A stretch of 64,000 nt of DNA from Durusdinium trenchii (GCA_963970005.1 CAXAMN010015224.1:969553-1033552); one strand, 5' to 3'; shown: positions 26,262 to 38,135, counted from the stretch's first letter. Program-made: numbers and translations. Notes: generated by a model not told the origin, from the sequence alone.

Positions 26262-27400
26262 TCATCCTTCTTGCTGCTGGTCTCCCATTAGAGGGATCCC
26301 GGACTCAAGCCACCTAAGGCGTGTTCTGCTGTCAGCTCGCTCTTTCAGCACTTGCAGTTCGTCATTTAGTTGATACATGCCTCGTTGCAAAGTGTATCGG
26401 AGGAAAGTTCCTTGCATCACCTTAGTTAGTGCATCAGCGAGCTGAGCTCCTGTATGGACCCATCTTAATTGAATGCCTTCGGATAGCAAATCTTTTATTG
26501 CCTTTGCTTGAAGTTGTGTACGGAATTCCTGGCAATTTGGTTGAGCAGTTCGGGTAACCAAATCATACAAAGATTTGCAACCTGTGACAGCTACTGATCG
26601 TGGCAAACACTGGGCTAAGGCTGTGGTAGATTGGATTGGTTTGGGTTCACTCTTAAAAACCTCATGTGGTCGTTTCCAATTGACTTGGGGATTTTGGATC
26701 CATGCCCAATAGAGTCTCATCCAAGATAGCTGGTCTAAGCTTGTTTGGAGCGAAGTTGTTTCGGCTGACAAAGTACTCGTAACTACTTTCTGGATCTTGC
26801 GGCAACCCCAGGACAACGGGCTGACTGGGCATTGATAGTTCTCACTTATATCCCTATGGGTGGCCAAGATGATCATGCCTGTGTGACTTTCTGGGCTCTT
26901 GGCCGACGCAAATGACGCGTCCGAGAATAACAAGAATCTGAGATCCTTGATTGGGATGGGTTGGATTCTGATGCATGTGTCTTTGTATCGTTTTGCTTCA
27001 TGAAGTACACGGTTGGCATCGTGCAACGTTTGGACCGTGGCTTTGTTGATCTCACTTTGGATGTAGCTTAGTTGACTTGAAAGATCCGGTCTCGTGTTGA
27101 TGCTCGCGTACTGAAGACTTCCCACAAGTGCAGGGAGCGAGTGTCTCTCTTCGGAGGTCACTTCATCCGTCAGACATGTTCGTCTGCTTGCATTCATGAG
27201 GATTGGCTCAATCTTGCTTACATACTTGGATTGGGACATGATGATACTTTTGTCTGCCTGTTGGTTCATCTCAACACCAGTGAACGTGAATTGACCTACT
27301 TTCTTTGATCCAAATGGGAATTTGGCTTCTAGCTTTGAGATTTGTTCTTCAAAGTATTGATCTCCTCCACCTAGTCCATCGTCAACATGAACTCCTAGGA
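26262..27400 (-). CDS. pol: copia reverse transcriptase end and RNase H
   Basis: The frame just after the C5 run opens with VLGVHVDDGLGGGD, the reverse transcriptase active site (HVDD here; YVDD is usual in copia). It continues through the thumb and connection into RNase H, whose four acidic residues are seen as D (FSDASFAS), E (STLSAET), D (KSLYDLV) and D (QLADALTK). It ends with TAG 45 bp inside the 3' LTR boundary. One extra base in the C run would restore a single pol frame. Confidence 0.93.
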
Positions 27401-28764
27401 CCCCCGAAATTTTGCTTTGTCCTGGTTTGTATAGGGTGCTGGAATGAAGTTCAAATCACGAAGGGTCCGATCCAATTCCTTATGCCACAAATAAGGAGCA
27501 TCGATCAAACCGTAGGCTGATTTTTCGAGTTTGCAGATTTGATTGGGTTGAATTTTCAATGCCTTTCGAAGTTCTTCAACAGGTTCCAGGCCTAGAACTC
27601 GATCTTCCTGCGTTTTGCCTTGCAAAAATGCAGCTTTGATATCGAAGCTTTTCAGAGTCCATCCCATGGATGATATTGCTTGCAACAAGAGCATTTTGGA
27701 TTGCTTTCCAAGTGTCGGCGAGTCCCGGGGTATGCTGTCTAACTGGGGATCTTGATATCCAAGGACTACTAGACGTGCTTTCGGTTTATGGGTCTTTGGT
27801 CCTGGTCTGACGTTCTCAGTTGATCCGGTTTGAAGGTCGTCAGCATCAAGGGGTTTCCATACGCATATCCAGCGGCAACGCATTACCTGTTCCGGACACA
27901 GCTGATCCCGAAAGATTTTACTCACCGTCCCTGTGTTTAACCAATTTGTGATCTCCTTTTCCTTTGCTTGAAGGAAGAGAGCTTGTTCTTCGGTGGACAA
28001 TTGGTGCATCTTTACTTCTGTTCGGTCACGCTTGGTGGTGGTAGTCATCATGATAAGATCTGTTGCTGGTGAGTTTTCATCCCATTTCATCATTGTTTCT
28101 TGGGGAAACAGGAATTCAGCTTTCCATCCTACGGCTTCTGAGTCTATTTGGGTTTGGCACCAGTTGACCTGATCTTCTACACTTAGTAGGGAGTCACATA
28201 CGAGTTCATCACTGAGATCGGATGCTTCGCTTGGGACCGGCACACTTGCTGCATCCTGATGACCGCCGGGGTCACTCGGCAATTCGATGCTTTGTCGGCT
28301 CGCTGGAGACACTTGACTCTCTGGAATCGAGGGCTCTTGATCTGGCTGGACCTCTGACGAATTCGATGTGTTTCCTGTTCCTACGTGTTGTGGGATTATA
28401 TTGCTATCTTCTTGGCTCTCTGGTGGAGTTGCGGGTGCTTGTTCACGAATGTTGGCATTTTGTGTATCTTCGCCTTCAATCCCTGCGATCGGACTTAGAG
28501 CTCGGGGGATATGCTGGGCTTCCATGGCACTTACGGGTCGAACATGTTCAGGGGCTATCTTTACCAAGCTTCCTGCGTGATTACACCAAAGACAATGGGG
28601 ACCTTCTTGTTGGATGACTCTGGCTGGACCAAACCACCCCCGTTGGGTTGGAGTCTGTCTCCATAGCATCACCCAAGTTTCCCCTGTCATAGGATCCTCG
28701 GTGAGGACAGCTTCGCCGGAGAACAGCTCTTCGCAACGCAGAGCTGTTGTCTGCACAGTGAAAA
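27401..28764 (-). CDS. pol: copia reverse transcriptase, N-terminal and palm part
   Basis: Continues pol after the 28761-28764 frame break. It starts with the GPARVIQQEGPHCLW segment of the integrase C-terminus and a Ser/Pro/Gln-rich linker. The reverse transcriptase follows with KARLVVLGYQDP and motif A FDIKAAFLQG (catalytic Asp), then KSAYGLIDAP. It copies element RNA into DNA. The frame breaks in the C5 run 27401-27405, immediately before the HVDD active site, which lies in another frame. Confidence 0.93.
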
Positions 28765-29885
28765 GCTCGTCGTGCAGCTTCGCGGTATGCCAGCTTTTCT
28801 CGAAATCTTATTCCTTCCTGGGTGTCATCGTCTGCCAGGAGGTGCGATGGCAATTGTTCGTCCGATGAGATTGATGCTGGAATTCTGGATCCTTTTCCAA
28901 AAACAAGAGTTTCTGGGGAGTATCCCTGTTTCTGGCTCAGTGCATTCTTGGCAGAAGTGCAGTGCGATAGTGCTGTCTGCAGGTTGGTGTATGACGTTAT
29001 TGGATGTTCCTGTTCATACTTCTTGAGTATTTCCTGTAGGATTCCACCATGATGTCTTTCTACTTTTCCGATTTGCCAGTGTGCACCTGGTGAGGTAACT
29101 ATTGCTTTGATGTTGAACTGGCCTAGAAAAGTGACAAGTTCCTTGGATGTGAATTCCGTCCCTGAGTCTGTGTGAATCTCAATCGGAGCCCCTGCCCATT
29201 GGAGCCATCCATTGAGCACCTTGTCTATTGCATCATCACTGCTTTTACCTGGGCTTGCACATGCTACCTGGTAGTTTGTTCCATAGTCGATGATGTGATA
29301 GAAGCGGAAGTTGGTTCCTGCCAGATTCGTGTATACAACAACATCTATCCCAATACAGTCGTTGAAGTCTAGCTCACGTTTGATTGTAGAAGGTCTTTGA
29401 TGTTTGGGTTCCTTAGTATTCTGACATACGGAACAACTTAGGTCCATGGCAGCTTGACACAATCGGGGTGAGTACCCCTGTTGACGCAGCATTGAACACA
29501 GCTTTTGACCATGAGGGTGTCCTAGGTTCTGATGCAATTTCAGCAAGAACGATTTTTCTTCGGCTGATATGGTCTTGAACTTTGGGCCATGGTCAAAGCT
29601 CGGCATATGGAGTTGACTCGAACTCGCTCCTGTCTCTTTGGTCTGATCCGGATCCAGCTCTGTGACAGGTGCTTGGTCACTACTTGGCAGGCTGACGGTT
29701 GCCTCCTGCGGCTCGATGCTTGTTCCCGTTGCCTCGGGACTCATATTCTGTTCGGTCGAATCACCTGATGCTTCTGACTTGGATTGGGGCAAACATGCAT
29801 ACATTGTGATATTGACTCTTGCGGGATGTGCTGGGCGGACTTGCTGCCGATGAGACAGGTCTTGCCAGTATTCCCATTCGTTCAC
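28765..29885 (-). CDS. pol: copia integrase
   Basis: Integrase part of pol. It has an HHCC zinc-binding N-terminus (LHQNLGHPHG, later LSCSVCQN) and a catalytic core with D181 (GIDVVVY), D240 (HTDSGTEF) and E276 (GKVERHHGG), the D,D-35-E spacing of integrases, counted from 29885. It inserts element cDNA into host DNA in the nucleus. No ATG start is visible: 29885 is a GTG, and upstream sequence belongs to the antisense fragment. The frame leaves the true path at the A4 run 28761-28764; dropping one base there joins it to the next segment. The old frame runs on as noise to 28581. Confidence 0.9.
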
Positions 29886-29903
29886 CTGTGCCGCATCACT
29901 ATC

Positions 29904-30168
29904 ATGCCGACCTCCGAAGCAGCCGCTCTGAGTGCCCGCTTGGCACGTGTCATGGGGGAAGCAAAGAAGGAAGAAGCCCTCGATCAGCTCGAAGCCTTCA
30001 AGCTCCTATCACTGGACGAAATGGGCCAAGCCAAGATCGATTTCGGATCAGCCCATCTCGGTCGGACCTACTCGGAGATGTGGGAAAAGGAGGGCAAGTA
30101 TATGTGAAGTGGTTCCAGGCAAGTTACCACTCGTCGAACAAGGTCAACCATCAGAAGTTCATCCACTA
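29904..30168 (+). pseudogene. antisense fragment with exonuclease X C-terminal-like motif, in the protease position
   Basis: Opposite to the element, the + strand reads as protein from an ATG at 29904: helical start, then IDFGSAHLGRTYSEMWEKEG. After a two-base shift in the tatat at about 30100 it continues with YVKWFQASYH and FIHYI. The pattern (F-G-x-x-x-x-G-x-T-Y ... Y-V-x-W-F) resembles the C-terminal domain of exonuclease X-like proteins, which I recall as the start of many dinoflagellate copia-like polyproteins. It sits exactly between gag and integrase, where the protease is expected. It ends where gag antisense begins. Inference: a piece of another element was inserted in reverse, or an internal inversion with loss occurred. 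Confidence 0.55.
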
Positions 30169-31470
30169 CATCTCATCAATGATTTCCCCTTCATTGGTCT
30201 CCCACAAACCCCTCAGAACACCGGTGTCCCTTGATTCACAAACACACAAAACTTGTTTCGTATTCTCTTGAGTGGCGTTGAGCGTCTCTTCGGTCAGCTC
30301 TGGCAAATCCATGAACTCCAGTGGCAGGGCGTCAAGCTCATCGTTCACTGTCACCAGTGTCGGAGCAACAGCTGTTGATGGGGCCGGCTGAGATCCACGT
30401 TGTGGGCATTCAGCCTTCCAATGGCCTTTTCGGCCACAAGTCCTGCAGCTGCTCTCCATGATCCTCTGCTGGAGGCTCTTTCTATTGCCAGAAAACTTTG
30501 AGGAGTAAGGGGATCGCTTTCCTTTTTCACCCCCTTTCCCTTTTCCTTTGCCTTTGTTCTGACTTGTTGGCCAGAACCCACGGCTTTTGAAGCGCTCTGA
30601 CAGGCGGCGACGGGCATCCATGTATGATGATTGTGTCAATGCTAGATCTTCGTTGTCTTGCACTGCATCCAACATTGTGGATTCATACTCCATGATCATG
30701 GCGGCGTCCTCGTCACCATCATTTGCAAGACTCTCAATCCATTCTTCCTCGGTCCAATCATCGAGATTGTAGGTGGGCTCGTCGGGTGCTTGGTCGTGAC
30801 CATCAGCTTCTTGGGCAATGAACGCATTGGCCTCATAGGTTTTGGTCCTTGGATTGTTCTGCTTTCCGCTGGAGTGGACCTCATGGAAGAATCGACTCCC
30901 CAGGAGCTTCAGATTGGATACCACCTCTCTGTACTCCAGTGAACCCTGCGATTCAACAATCAGTCTCTTCTTGTCTTCTGAGCTCAGGGCTGAGTTGCGA
31001 AGCAAGATGTATGCACGAAACTCATCCATGCCGACCTTCATGCTCAGCAACTCTTCGAATTGATGATCGTGCCGAGCTAGATAGCTCTCATGGGTCTCGT
31101 CGGCTCTTTGGACCGTGCTGTAGATTGCACGCTCAAACCTTTCAAACTTGTCCTCCAATCGGGATTTTCCCCAAATCCCTCCAAGGGCCTCCACGATGGC
31201 CTTCACTCCCTCCAAGTTTCCAACACGCAGCTTCTTTGGGTCCAGTCTGGCAACTCTCTGAAAGGCTGATCCCTCACATTGCAATGCAACTCGTGGGGCA
31301 AGCAGGTGTAGTTGTTCTGGAGGCCATAGTGATGCCAGGAACTCTACTTTCCGTGACCATTCAGTGAGGTCCGTCTCACCAGGCTTGCAAGATGGAACCT
31401 GGCTCCATGGGAGATTGCTCAAACCTCCTGTGGAGGAACTGGAGCCAGCTGAACCACCTTCCGGTGGCAT
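30166..31470 (-). CDS. gag: copia gag (nucleocapsid) protein
   Basis: 434 codons from the first in-frame ATG (31470); the frame is open further up to a TGA, but only non-ATG codons lie there. The N-terminal half is an alpha-helical copia-type gag region. A basic KGKGKGKGG stretch is followed by a zinc knuckle CRTCGRKGHWKAEC (CX2CX4HX4C, residues 342-355), which binds the element RNA. It packages the RNA into virus-like particles in the cytoplasm. The frame closes with TAG where the antisense fragment begins, so the normal link to protease and pol is lost. The leader from the LTR to the ATG is 184 bp. Confidence 0.9.
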   Translation of the reverse strand: MPPEGGSAGSSSSTGGLSNLPWSQVPSCKPGETDLTEWSRKVEFLASLWPPEQLHLLAPRVALQCEGSAFQRVARLDPKKLRVGNLEGVKAIVEALGGIWGKSRLEDKFERFERAIYSTVQRADETHESYLARHDHQFEELLSMKVGMDEFRAYILLRNSALSSEDKKRLIVESQGSLEYREVVSNLKLLGSRFFHEVHSSGKQNNPRTKTYEANAFIAQEADGHDQAPDEPTYNLDDWTEEEWIESLANDGDEDAAMIMEYESTMLDAVQDNEDLALTQSSYMDARRRLSERFKSRGFWPTSQNKGKGKGKGGEKGKRSPYSSKFSGNRKSLQQRIMESSCRTCGRKGHWKAECPQRGSQPAPSTAVAPTLVTVNDELDALPLEFMDLPELTEETLNATQENTKQVLCVCESRDTGVLRGLWETNEGEIIDEM

Positions 31471-31641
31471 TGGGCTGTTTCCTCCCTGGAAACCGCAGCT
31501 CAACAACTCTGTGACAACACCACCAAGACAATGTGCAACCTGTCGACTGCCTTGCGGCCAAACAACGTATTCACCGACTCAACCACGCAGTCAACAACAA
31601 CCAAGCACAAGGGTCAGGTGTTGTCTGGAGCTTTAGCGGTA

Positions 31642-31653
31642 GCTCCGCTACCA
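31642..31653 (-). promoter_or_regulatory. primer binding site, initiator tRNA-Met type
   Basis: On the minus strand TGGTAGCGGAGC starts one base inside the 5' LTR. It is complementary to a tRNA 3' end GCTCCGCTACCA, which fits a eukaryotic initiator tRNA-Met acceptor stem plus CCA. Copia elements commonly prime from this tRNA. Confidence 0.75.
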
Positions 31654-31654
31654 A

Positions 31655-31915
31655 TGTGATTGACACAAAGGTAGCAACAAAAGATCCTCCTTCCCTCGCA
31701 CAGCCGCGTGCGTTTTCCACTCACAGCTCACCTGAAGGTTGGTACGAACGGTCGGGCGCCTCGCCCTGCAGTGTCCTCACTGCTTCTATGGCTCAGGTCA
31801 CGGGTGACCCACCCTACACCACCCTTGCGGCCTCGCACACTCGTGGCTTCGGACGTGAACACACCTGAGTGGGTCAAGACTGGTTCCTCAGTGACCGAAA
31901 GGTTCGAAATTCACT
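31655..31915 (-). repeat. 5' LTR of the copia element
   Basis: A 261-bp direct repeat, collinear without gaps with 25957-26217 at an offset of 5,698 bp. In element orientation it ends in CA next to the primer binding site. Its outermost base differs from the 3' LTR (AG instead of TG start), so the end has mutated or runs into the AT flank. It should carry the element promoter; no TATA box was assigned. Confidence 0.95.
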
Positions 31916-34745
31916 ATATATATGTATAGTTATAATATATATATATATTGGTGTGGTTTCAGTCGAGGCATGATTCGCATGGTTAACATTGATCAACTTA
32001 TGCCCGTCGCCGCCAAGCTGCTGCCAACGCCGTCTCTTGCCGCTCGGCCAGAACACCCAGGCCCTGGGCCACGCCGATGCAGTCGCCTCGCCGGGAACCG
32101 GCGGTTCGGCATCAGTTTAGTTCAGTCTAGTCTAATCGAGATGTCGATCCTTGTGCTAGCCCAAGAAGGTGAGGGAGTTCAAATGAATCTGTAGAGTTAG
32201 ATTAGATGAGCTCATGTTGCAACACATGGTTGCTGGTTCCAGAAAACATGAACGAACTCGGGGCTCATAGAATGTCATAGACATGCGAATTTTGAAACCT
32301 GTGTAACCTGTTTGATGGTCTTTAAGGGGGTCTGCAGAGATTCCAAAAAAAAAATATATAGGCTTGTATTGTTATCAGTTCCAACCAAGAAGGGTGAGAG
32401 CATACAGCTGGGGAAACAAAAGCCAGTGGAAGTTTGACTCGCGAGGAGTGGGACTTCGAGTTCAAAGGAACTTGTGCGATTCATTTTACATCAAGCTCTT
32501 TTCAAAACGAGGCCCCACCAGACCTATGATGCAAGTGATGCCGACACAGGCTTATGTTGCAATCTTTTAAAATCACGAGCTCACCAAAAATTACAAACAA
32601 ACAAAACAATTGACTCCAGCAGGCTCTGTCAAAATGTTACTCCATTGCCATGTCTCCACCTCCACAATTTCTCTCTGCGTTCGCTTTCTTTAAGCCTATC
32701 GGCTGGCTTTCTTAGCATTGATATACCACAAACATCCACAAACAGAGTGACTCTGCCTCCCTTCGACCTTCAACGGGAAGAGCATGGCGCCAATCGGCGC
32801 TCGTTTTGATCAAACACCCGATCCATCTGGAGCCTCTGGCACCCCCCAAAAATACAACTCAAGGTGAGAAACAAACGTTGACCTGTTGTCTTTCCTGGAT
32901 TTCTTAGGAGGCCAGCTGTGGAACTCAGGAAGCTGTCTTATTGCAACCACAAAAGGTTACAGTTGAACTTTCTGACAGACAGTCAGTACTCCCATCTACA
33001 AAACATCAAGGATCCAGCACCCTCCTTATAAGGAGTGCAGTCAAAAATTCTCAGGAAACTCACCTGGACGGTCCGACCAACAATCAGCCGGCCTGCTCCC
33101 ACCACTTGCTTGTTGGCGCCAGACACCAATGCCACAGTCCCTCGGACGATGACAAACCTGGACAGTCCAGGCCGCAGCATGTGGTGTCAGGCTCTTCACT
33201 TCTCGCACTCTTGAACCGGTCTGGTCCAGGGGGATGTGGTCCATTGCTTCACAATTTCACGCCAAAGAAAATTAGCTACAGTTCGTGGTGCGAGCGGCCA
33301 GCTCGCAGGGTGTTGCATCGGAATCAACGTGTTGATTCGAACATGATGCAACAAACATGCAAGAATACTCAGTCCATGACATGGTATGCCGCTATCATAC
33401 TACAACGTCTACAACACCTTGTTTGAATGCACAAAAACTGGGACTCTGCCATGCCAAGGGTCCTCAGTTTGATCACCATGAAGAATCCACCGAGAACTTC
33501 TCGAAAAGTTCACCATGACCGGGGGAGACGTCTTTCCCCCATCTCTGTCGACCGCCATACTTTGCCTGTTTTTGTTGATGAGTAGACCTAACTTCTTCCA
33601 TTCTTTTTCGGGACTCCTCCTTACTCGGCTAACTGCTTCCCGTTTTTGTAGGGTCTGAGTGGGTGGACAGTTGACTGGTAACATGACCCCGGACGGAAGC
33701 AAGTATGTGTGCTCAGTGCTTTTCATCTTCTGAACGAAGGATACGGTGACAGGATTTCTTGTTATAGTTACTGTATATTGATATTATTGCACATTGTTTT
33801 ATCATGATTATATATACATATACATATATATATATATGCAATAAATTGTACACATACATATTATCATATATTATCTGAATGTTTGGAGATGTATCGCCAG
33901 GCGACATGGAACTGCCTCTCTGCCCTTCTTGGTAGATGCAGGAGCCGCACCTGAACAATCGTGAACATCCCATCTGAGCCGAAGAAGATTGGATCTGCAA
34001 CGGACCCCAGGAGTCACCCTGGGTGTAGTGTTGTAGTCCCATCCAGGGGCCGTGGATGTGACAGGGGCACCCCGACTACCTCCATGGATAGTACCCCGAC
34101 ATGGAACTGCTGCCGGTCATCAACATATACCCATTTACCCCTATCATAGCTATCAAAGGGTGCGTGACACTGCATTCCAAAAAGAGTCGCGTGTGCCACC
34201 ACACGCCGATTAGCAAAAGTCTATTTTTTTACATTGCCTCCGCCTCCGTCGAATGAGTGTGGAGCTTCCTATTTGATAACCTTTTCCGTGACAGGTCGCG
34301 GGTTTCAGATTCACTGCCCACTGTAGACCTCTTCAGGAGACCCAGTAAACGCATCTGAAGCAAGGGAGGAGATCTTGGACGCCTCCCATCATGACTTCTC
34401 TCAAACGAGTGGGCAAGTTGGTTTTGTTCTTTATATATATTTTTAGCACCTACAGGGAATGCATGCGCACAACGACACCACAGAGTTCAGTTCTTGGTCT
34501 TTCTTTGCTGGCAAGTCCATGTTTTTGAGAACATTCCTGTCACCTCCGACGACCAAGGAGCAGGCACGTCCGCAAAATCCTTCTCACCAAGGGGATTGAG
34601 AGACTCGATCTACATATAGAAGTCTTTTCAGTATTTGCCAACCATGCCAAAGCACACAAATTGTCAAAGACCGTTTTCACAGGACGTCTTAGTTGGTCTC
34701 CCCTTCTTCCCATATGCACTTTCTTGAGATGGCCCCCCACCCCAC
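31916..34745. other. no firm gene
   Basis: Begins with the AT tract flanking the copia element. A minus frame at 33409-33726 (EAVSRVRRSPEKEWKKLG) is weakly protein-like. AT tracts lie near 33820. Confidence 0.4.
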
Positions 34746-34868
34746 CCCCCTCCATGCTTTCCGAGGTGCTCGAAAATCTTCCCCTGGCGTGCAGTGGTGC
34801 CACCGGTGGCCATCAGCTTCTGGATGAAGCCCGGGGAGCAGCTCTGGAAGAGTGTGCATCCGCGGTAC
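34746..34868 (-). CDS. exon resembling a cyclic-nucleotide-binding domain
   Basis: After a CTAG acceptor followed by G the minus strand reads YRGCTLFQSCSPGFIQKLM, then RQGKIFEHLGKHG. The spacing of F, C, F, L and G-x-I-x-x-x-G fits the first half of cNMP-binding domains found in dinoflagellate ion channels. It leaves at a GT in a G-rich run. The phosphate-binding cassette would be in a later exon and is not seen, so the assignment is tentative. Confidence 0.33.
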
Positions 34869-35007
34869 CTAGCTACCCAAGCCCGAAGAAAACAAGGCAC
34901 CATACTCCGACCTGCAAGTTCCAGGAGGGGTATTGCGATGGGGGTGGCAGGGGTGTCTTTTGGGGTCGCCTCAACATGACAACCCTCGGAGTAGGGTCGG
35001 TATAATG

Positions 35008-35088
35008 TACCAGGACCCCGTGTCCAGGTGTGATAATTACCTTGGAAGTTGAGGGGTATCCATTCACCAGCTCTTAGGGGGTGGCATA
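35008..35088. repeat. short inverted-repeat element, copy 3 (degraded)
   Basis: Left arm taccaggacccc is kept. The inner ggggtatccattcacc resembles copy 2, but the right arm has decayed. Confidence 0.4.
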
Positions 35089-36988
35089 TACACTCCCACT
35101 TGTTGATTGAGAAGCCTTTATAGTACCAATCCCAAGCTGGTCAGCGTGGAATCAGTTTCGAGCTGAATGAATCTTCACCTCCCAGAGTCTGGTGGGACCT
35201 GCAAAGAACTCAACGCCTTGTTGCTAGCTGCTGAGAAAACCACATGGCAAAAAGCTAATATCCAACGGATCTCAGGCTGCAAAAGCCTCTTGCAACTTCT
35301 TGGCTGAACAGACCTCACTCTAGACCAACTGCCGTACAAAGTCGATCAATCACTCTGCTGTCTCCGGAAACCAATGGGACACCACCTGCCAATTGGCAAT
35401 CCCGTTGGCAAAGGTCAAGTGAGTACAGCAAAGCGAAAAAGCTGTAAACAACAAGGAAAATATGCACCAAAGTTGAATATATTAATAATTATATAATATT
35501 GTATAGTTATATATTTACATATACTGGTGTATGTATGTGTATATATATATATATATGTGTTCTCTGATCATTTAGGTTCTTTGCATTATATATATAAACA
35601 AATTACAATGATATATAATAGACAGCTGTATGTTTTAATATGTTCAGGGAAACAACCTTGATGAAGTGGATCATGTTGTCTTATTTTTTTTAAAAAAAAA
35701 GAAAAAACAAGAATTGAAAACCATCCAAGGCACACTTCCTGAACGTCAAAGGATTCGATCGGAGCTTGTTCATGGATGACTTGGCAGCATTCTCCTGAAC
35801 GTCCGTCCAAGTACAACGTCGGTGACCTCCACAGGTCCGTTGGAAACGAAGCAAAGCTGACAGGTCTCCAACTCGATGTCGACTCTTCAGGCATCCCGAC
35901 TTGAAGAACCCATGATCAAACCGGTCAAAGGGAGGGGAAAGCGATCAAAAAGAAAGCCATGTGTCAAACCGGTGCTTCCCACGTCGTTTGGTGTGGCGCC
36001 ACATGTGTTCCCACGTCGTGGAAGCAGCCAGTCTTGCAGCGCCCCTGACTTGGGCTATTTGAGACAAAAATTGATTCTGCCCGGCCACTTGGAAAGCAAA
36101 CGTGATTTCATGCATACATAATCTACCCGGATTTCATGCATCTCATGCAGGATTCAGAACTGGGTGCAGTGTTGCAACTGTCACACAAACATGGGTTCAA
36201 GATGGTTCAAGTGGCGGATCCAAGATATTTCTCCCTCCAAATGGAACCCTTTTTGAAGCGTACGGGTCCCACTACGCAAGATGGGATGCTCGTTTTCTAC
36301 GTCTATTGAGTCGTCCCCTTTCGGCGCTCCAACGGTCCTGAAAACGACCTTGGCATGCCCGCTTTCTGCACATGGCGCCCGTTGCTCCTTGGCGTCTGTC
36401 TTCGGTCCCAGAAGAGTGGACATCTGCTCCAGGTTGAACGGAAAAGGCATGTGTGGGTGAGCTTTCATGTTTCACTTGTTGGGTGCAGATTTCAAAGGTG
36501 GGAATAGTGGCCACCAATCTTCTGAAAATTCAATCCATCTGGACTGACATCAAGAGTGAGGAGTCTGTGAGGAAGAACTGCACCCTGATAAGTCTTTTGA
36601 TGCCTTTTGGTTCATCCCCCTATGCTCTATGCACCCTATCACCATCACCATCATTCCGCTCCATCCCTTACTTACCACCTCGCATCAACTCATGGCCTCA
36701 CCTCCCACCAAGCACCAAGGTTCACCCATGGACCCCCTCATTTCACCTGGATGACCGCAGGTACACGGTCCAAAGCAAAACCACACACCACGGCCCCACT
36801 CAAGAAACATCTGGTCCCTTGCCAATCCATCAACGCATTTGTGCATCGCCCAGAGCCCCTAGCAAGTGGTTCACGGAAGCATTCCGACATGGAACTGTTG
36901 AACTATATTGGTATCTATTTCAATAATTGTGTGCGTACTTGTGGTTTTGGAACTGTTGATTCATGCTTCCCCACTCCAGTTCAGCATG

Positions 36989-37100
36989 CTAAGAGCTGAC
37001 CAGCTGCTTTCCAAAGAAGCCACCCGGCGCAGTGTTCAGCAGCTGCTCTGTGGTTGCAGTGGAGAGATCTTCCTCCAAGGGCGCCACCATGCGGAGCAAC
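36989..37100 (-). CDS. terminal exon, function unknown
   Basis: After a CGACAG acceptor followed by G the minus strand reads LLRMVAPLEEDLSTATTEQL, then LNTAPGGFFGKQLVSS and TAG. Amphipathic helix and a Gly/Phe end. Unrecognised. Confidence 0.38.
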
Positions 37101-38070
37101 CTGTCGGGCGCGCACAAGGTTTTCGGTGGATGAGAGTAGCCGTTGTTGTTGTCGTTGTTGCGTCCTTTTTTTTCCACACGACAAGAAAGGTGAAACATGT
37201 TGTCGAGCTCGGAAAGCGTTCGGCTTTTGTGGCGTCCGTGCTTGTGGCGATGATCCAGAGATCTGTCGACGGTGGGGACACAATCGGATCATGGGAAGAA
37301 ATGTTTGAGCAGTTAAAAATACCGGGGCCATCTTGTTAACGTTGAGATGACCTGTGTTTCAGTAGCAAAGCAGAAACCATTGGTGGTAGTTTTTGGTGTT
37401 TTTTGCATAAAGCTATTTGGGGTACGTGTACCCCCTACATGGCCGTGTTTGGTGTGGGCATGTTGGGTAAGGACAAATCTCTATGCGCAAAATGTAAGCT
37501 TCTACACTTTCTTGCTATAAAGATATCAGGGCTGTGAGACCTATGATACATGTTCGGGTAGCACTGTAGCACTCAGCAATGATTCAAAAACACATAAACG
37601 TGAGAACATAATGCATTTTGTCAATGAAGTGTCGGTGGTCTTCAGCAACACGGAAGGTACCAAGAAAACACAAGCAAAGACCAAAGACATCCGAATCCAA
37701 AGCCTAGCGCTCCTGGCCCACCTCCTTGGAAGGTAGATCCACCCGCCTGGCACCCACCCCAACCGGCCAGGAGCCCTAGGAAACGACTCTTTTCATGAAC
37801 CAAATCGCAACACGCCCCACCTTTTGACCAGGTCCCCGGCCGGGCACCTTTTCACCAAGCAACTCTAAGCGCGCGGGATGAGGAGGAAGGTTGATGGGCC
37901 TCAAAAGGTGTGGCGGACCTCCCATGATCTTGGATTGCTTCCGGGGGCCAGTCCAGGACACCAAAATCTGGTCACGGATCGCTGAGTAGCTAACTGTTGA
38001 CTTTCGCGAGTAGCTAGGGCTGGGACACGTAGAGTAGAACCTTGTGACATTTAACAACCTAGAGCCTGAC

Positions 38071-38135
38071 TGACCCCTGTTTTGATTGGAAGTTTGACCA
38101 TACTTTGGATAGTTGATCCTCCAAAACAGGGGTCA
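38071..38135. repeat. perfect 14-bp inverted repeat, 37-nt loop
   Basis: Arms tgacccctgttttg and caaaacaggggtca. The flanks agagcctgac and ggctcc may extend the pairing. Confidence 0.75.

Larger units (their letters stand above)
25957..31915 (-). mobile_element. Ty1/copia LTR retrotransposon, nearly complete, protease lost
   Basis: A 5,959-bp element on the minus strand. It has two LTRs differing at about 4 of 261 positions, an initiator-Met-type primer binding site, gag with a zinc knuckle, then integrase, reverse transcriptase and RNase H in that order, which is the Ty1/copia order. Both flanks are (AT)n DNA, so it inserted into a microsatellite and the target duplication cannot be read with certainty (tatat/atata on the two sides). 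The protease that normally lies between gag and integrase is missing; that place holds a fragment reading in the other direction. Two single-base frame breaks split pol. The near-identical LTRs indicate a recent insertion (inference). Confidence 0.95.

Noticed and set aside
29904..30107. Independent + strand gene inside the copia element
   Set aside because: It has a frame break, no splice sites and ends at the gag antisense; it is a fragment.
36908..37339. 143-codon + frame
   Set aside because: Its composition is poor (long Val and Phe runs from GTTGTT repeats); the minus strand has a better terminal exon here.
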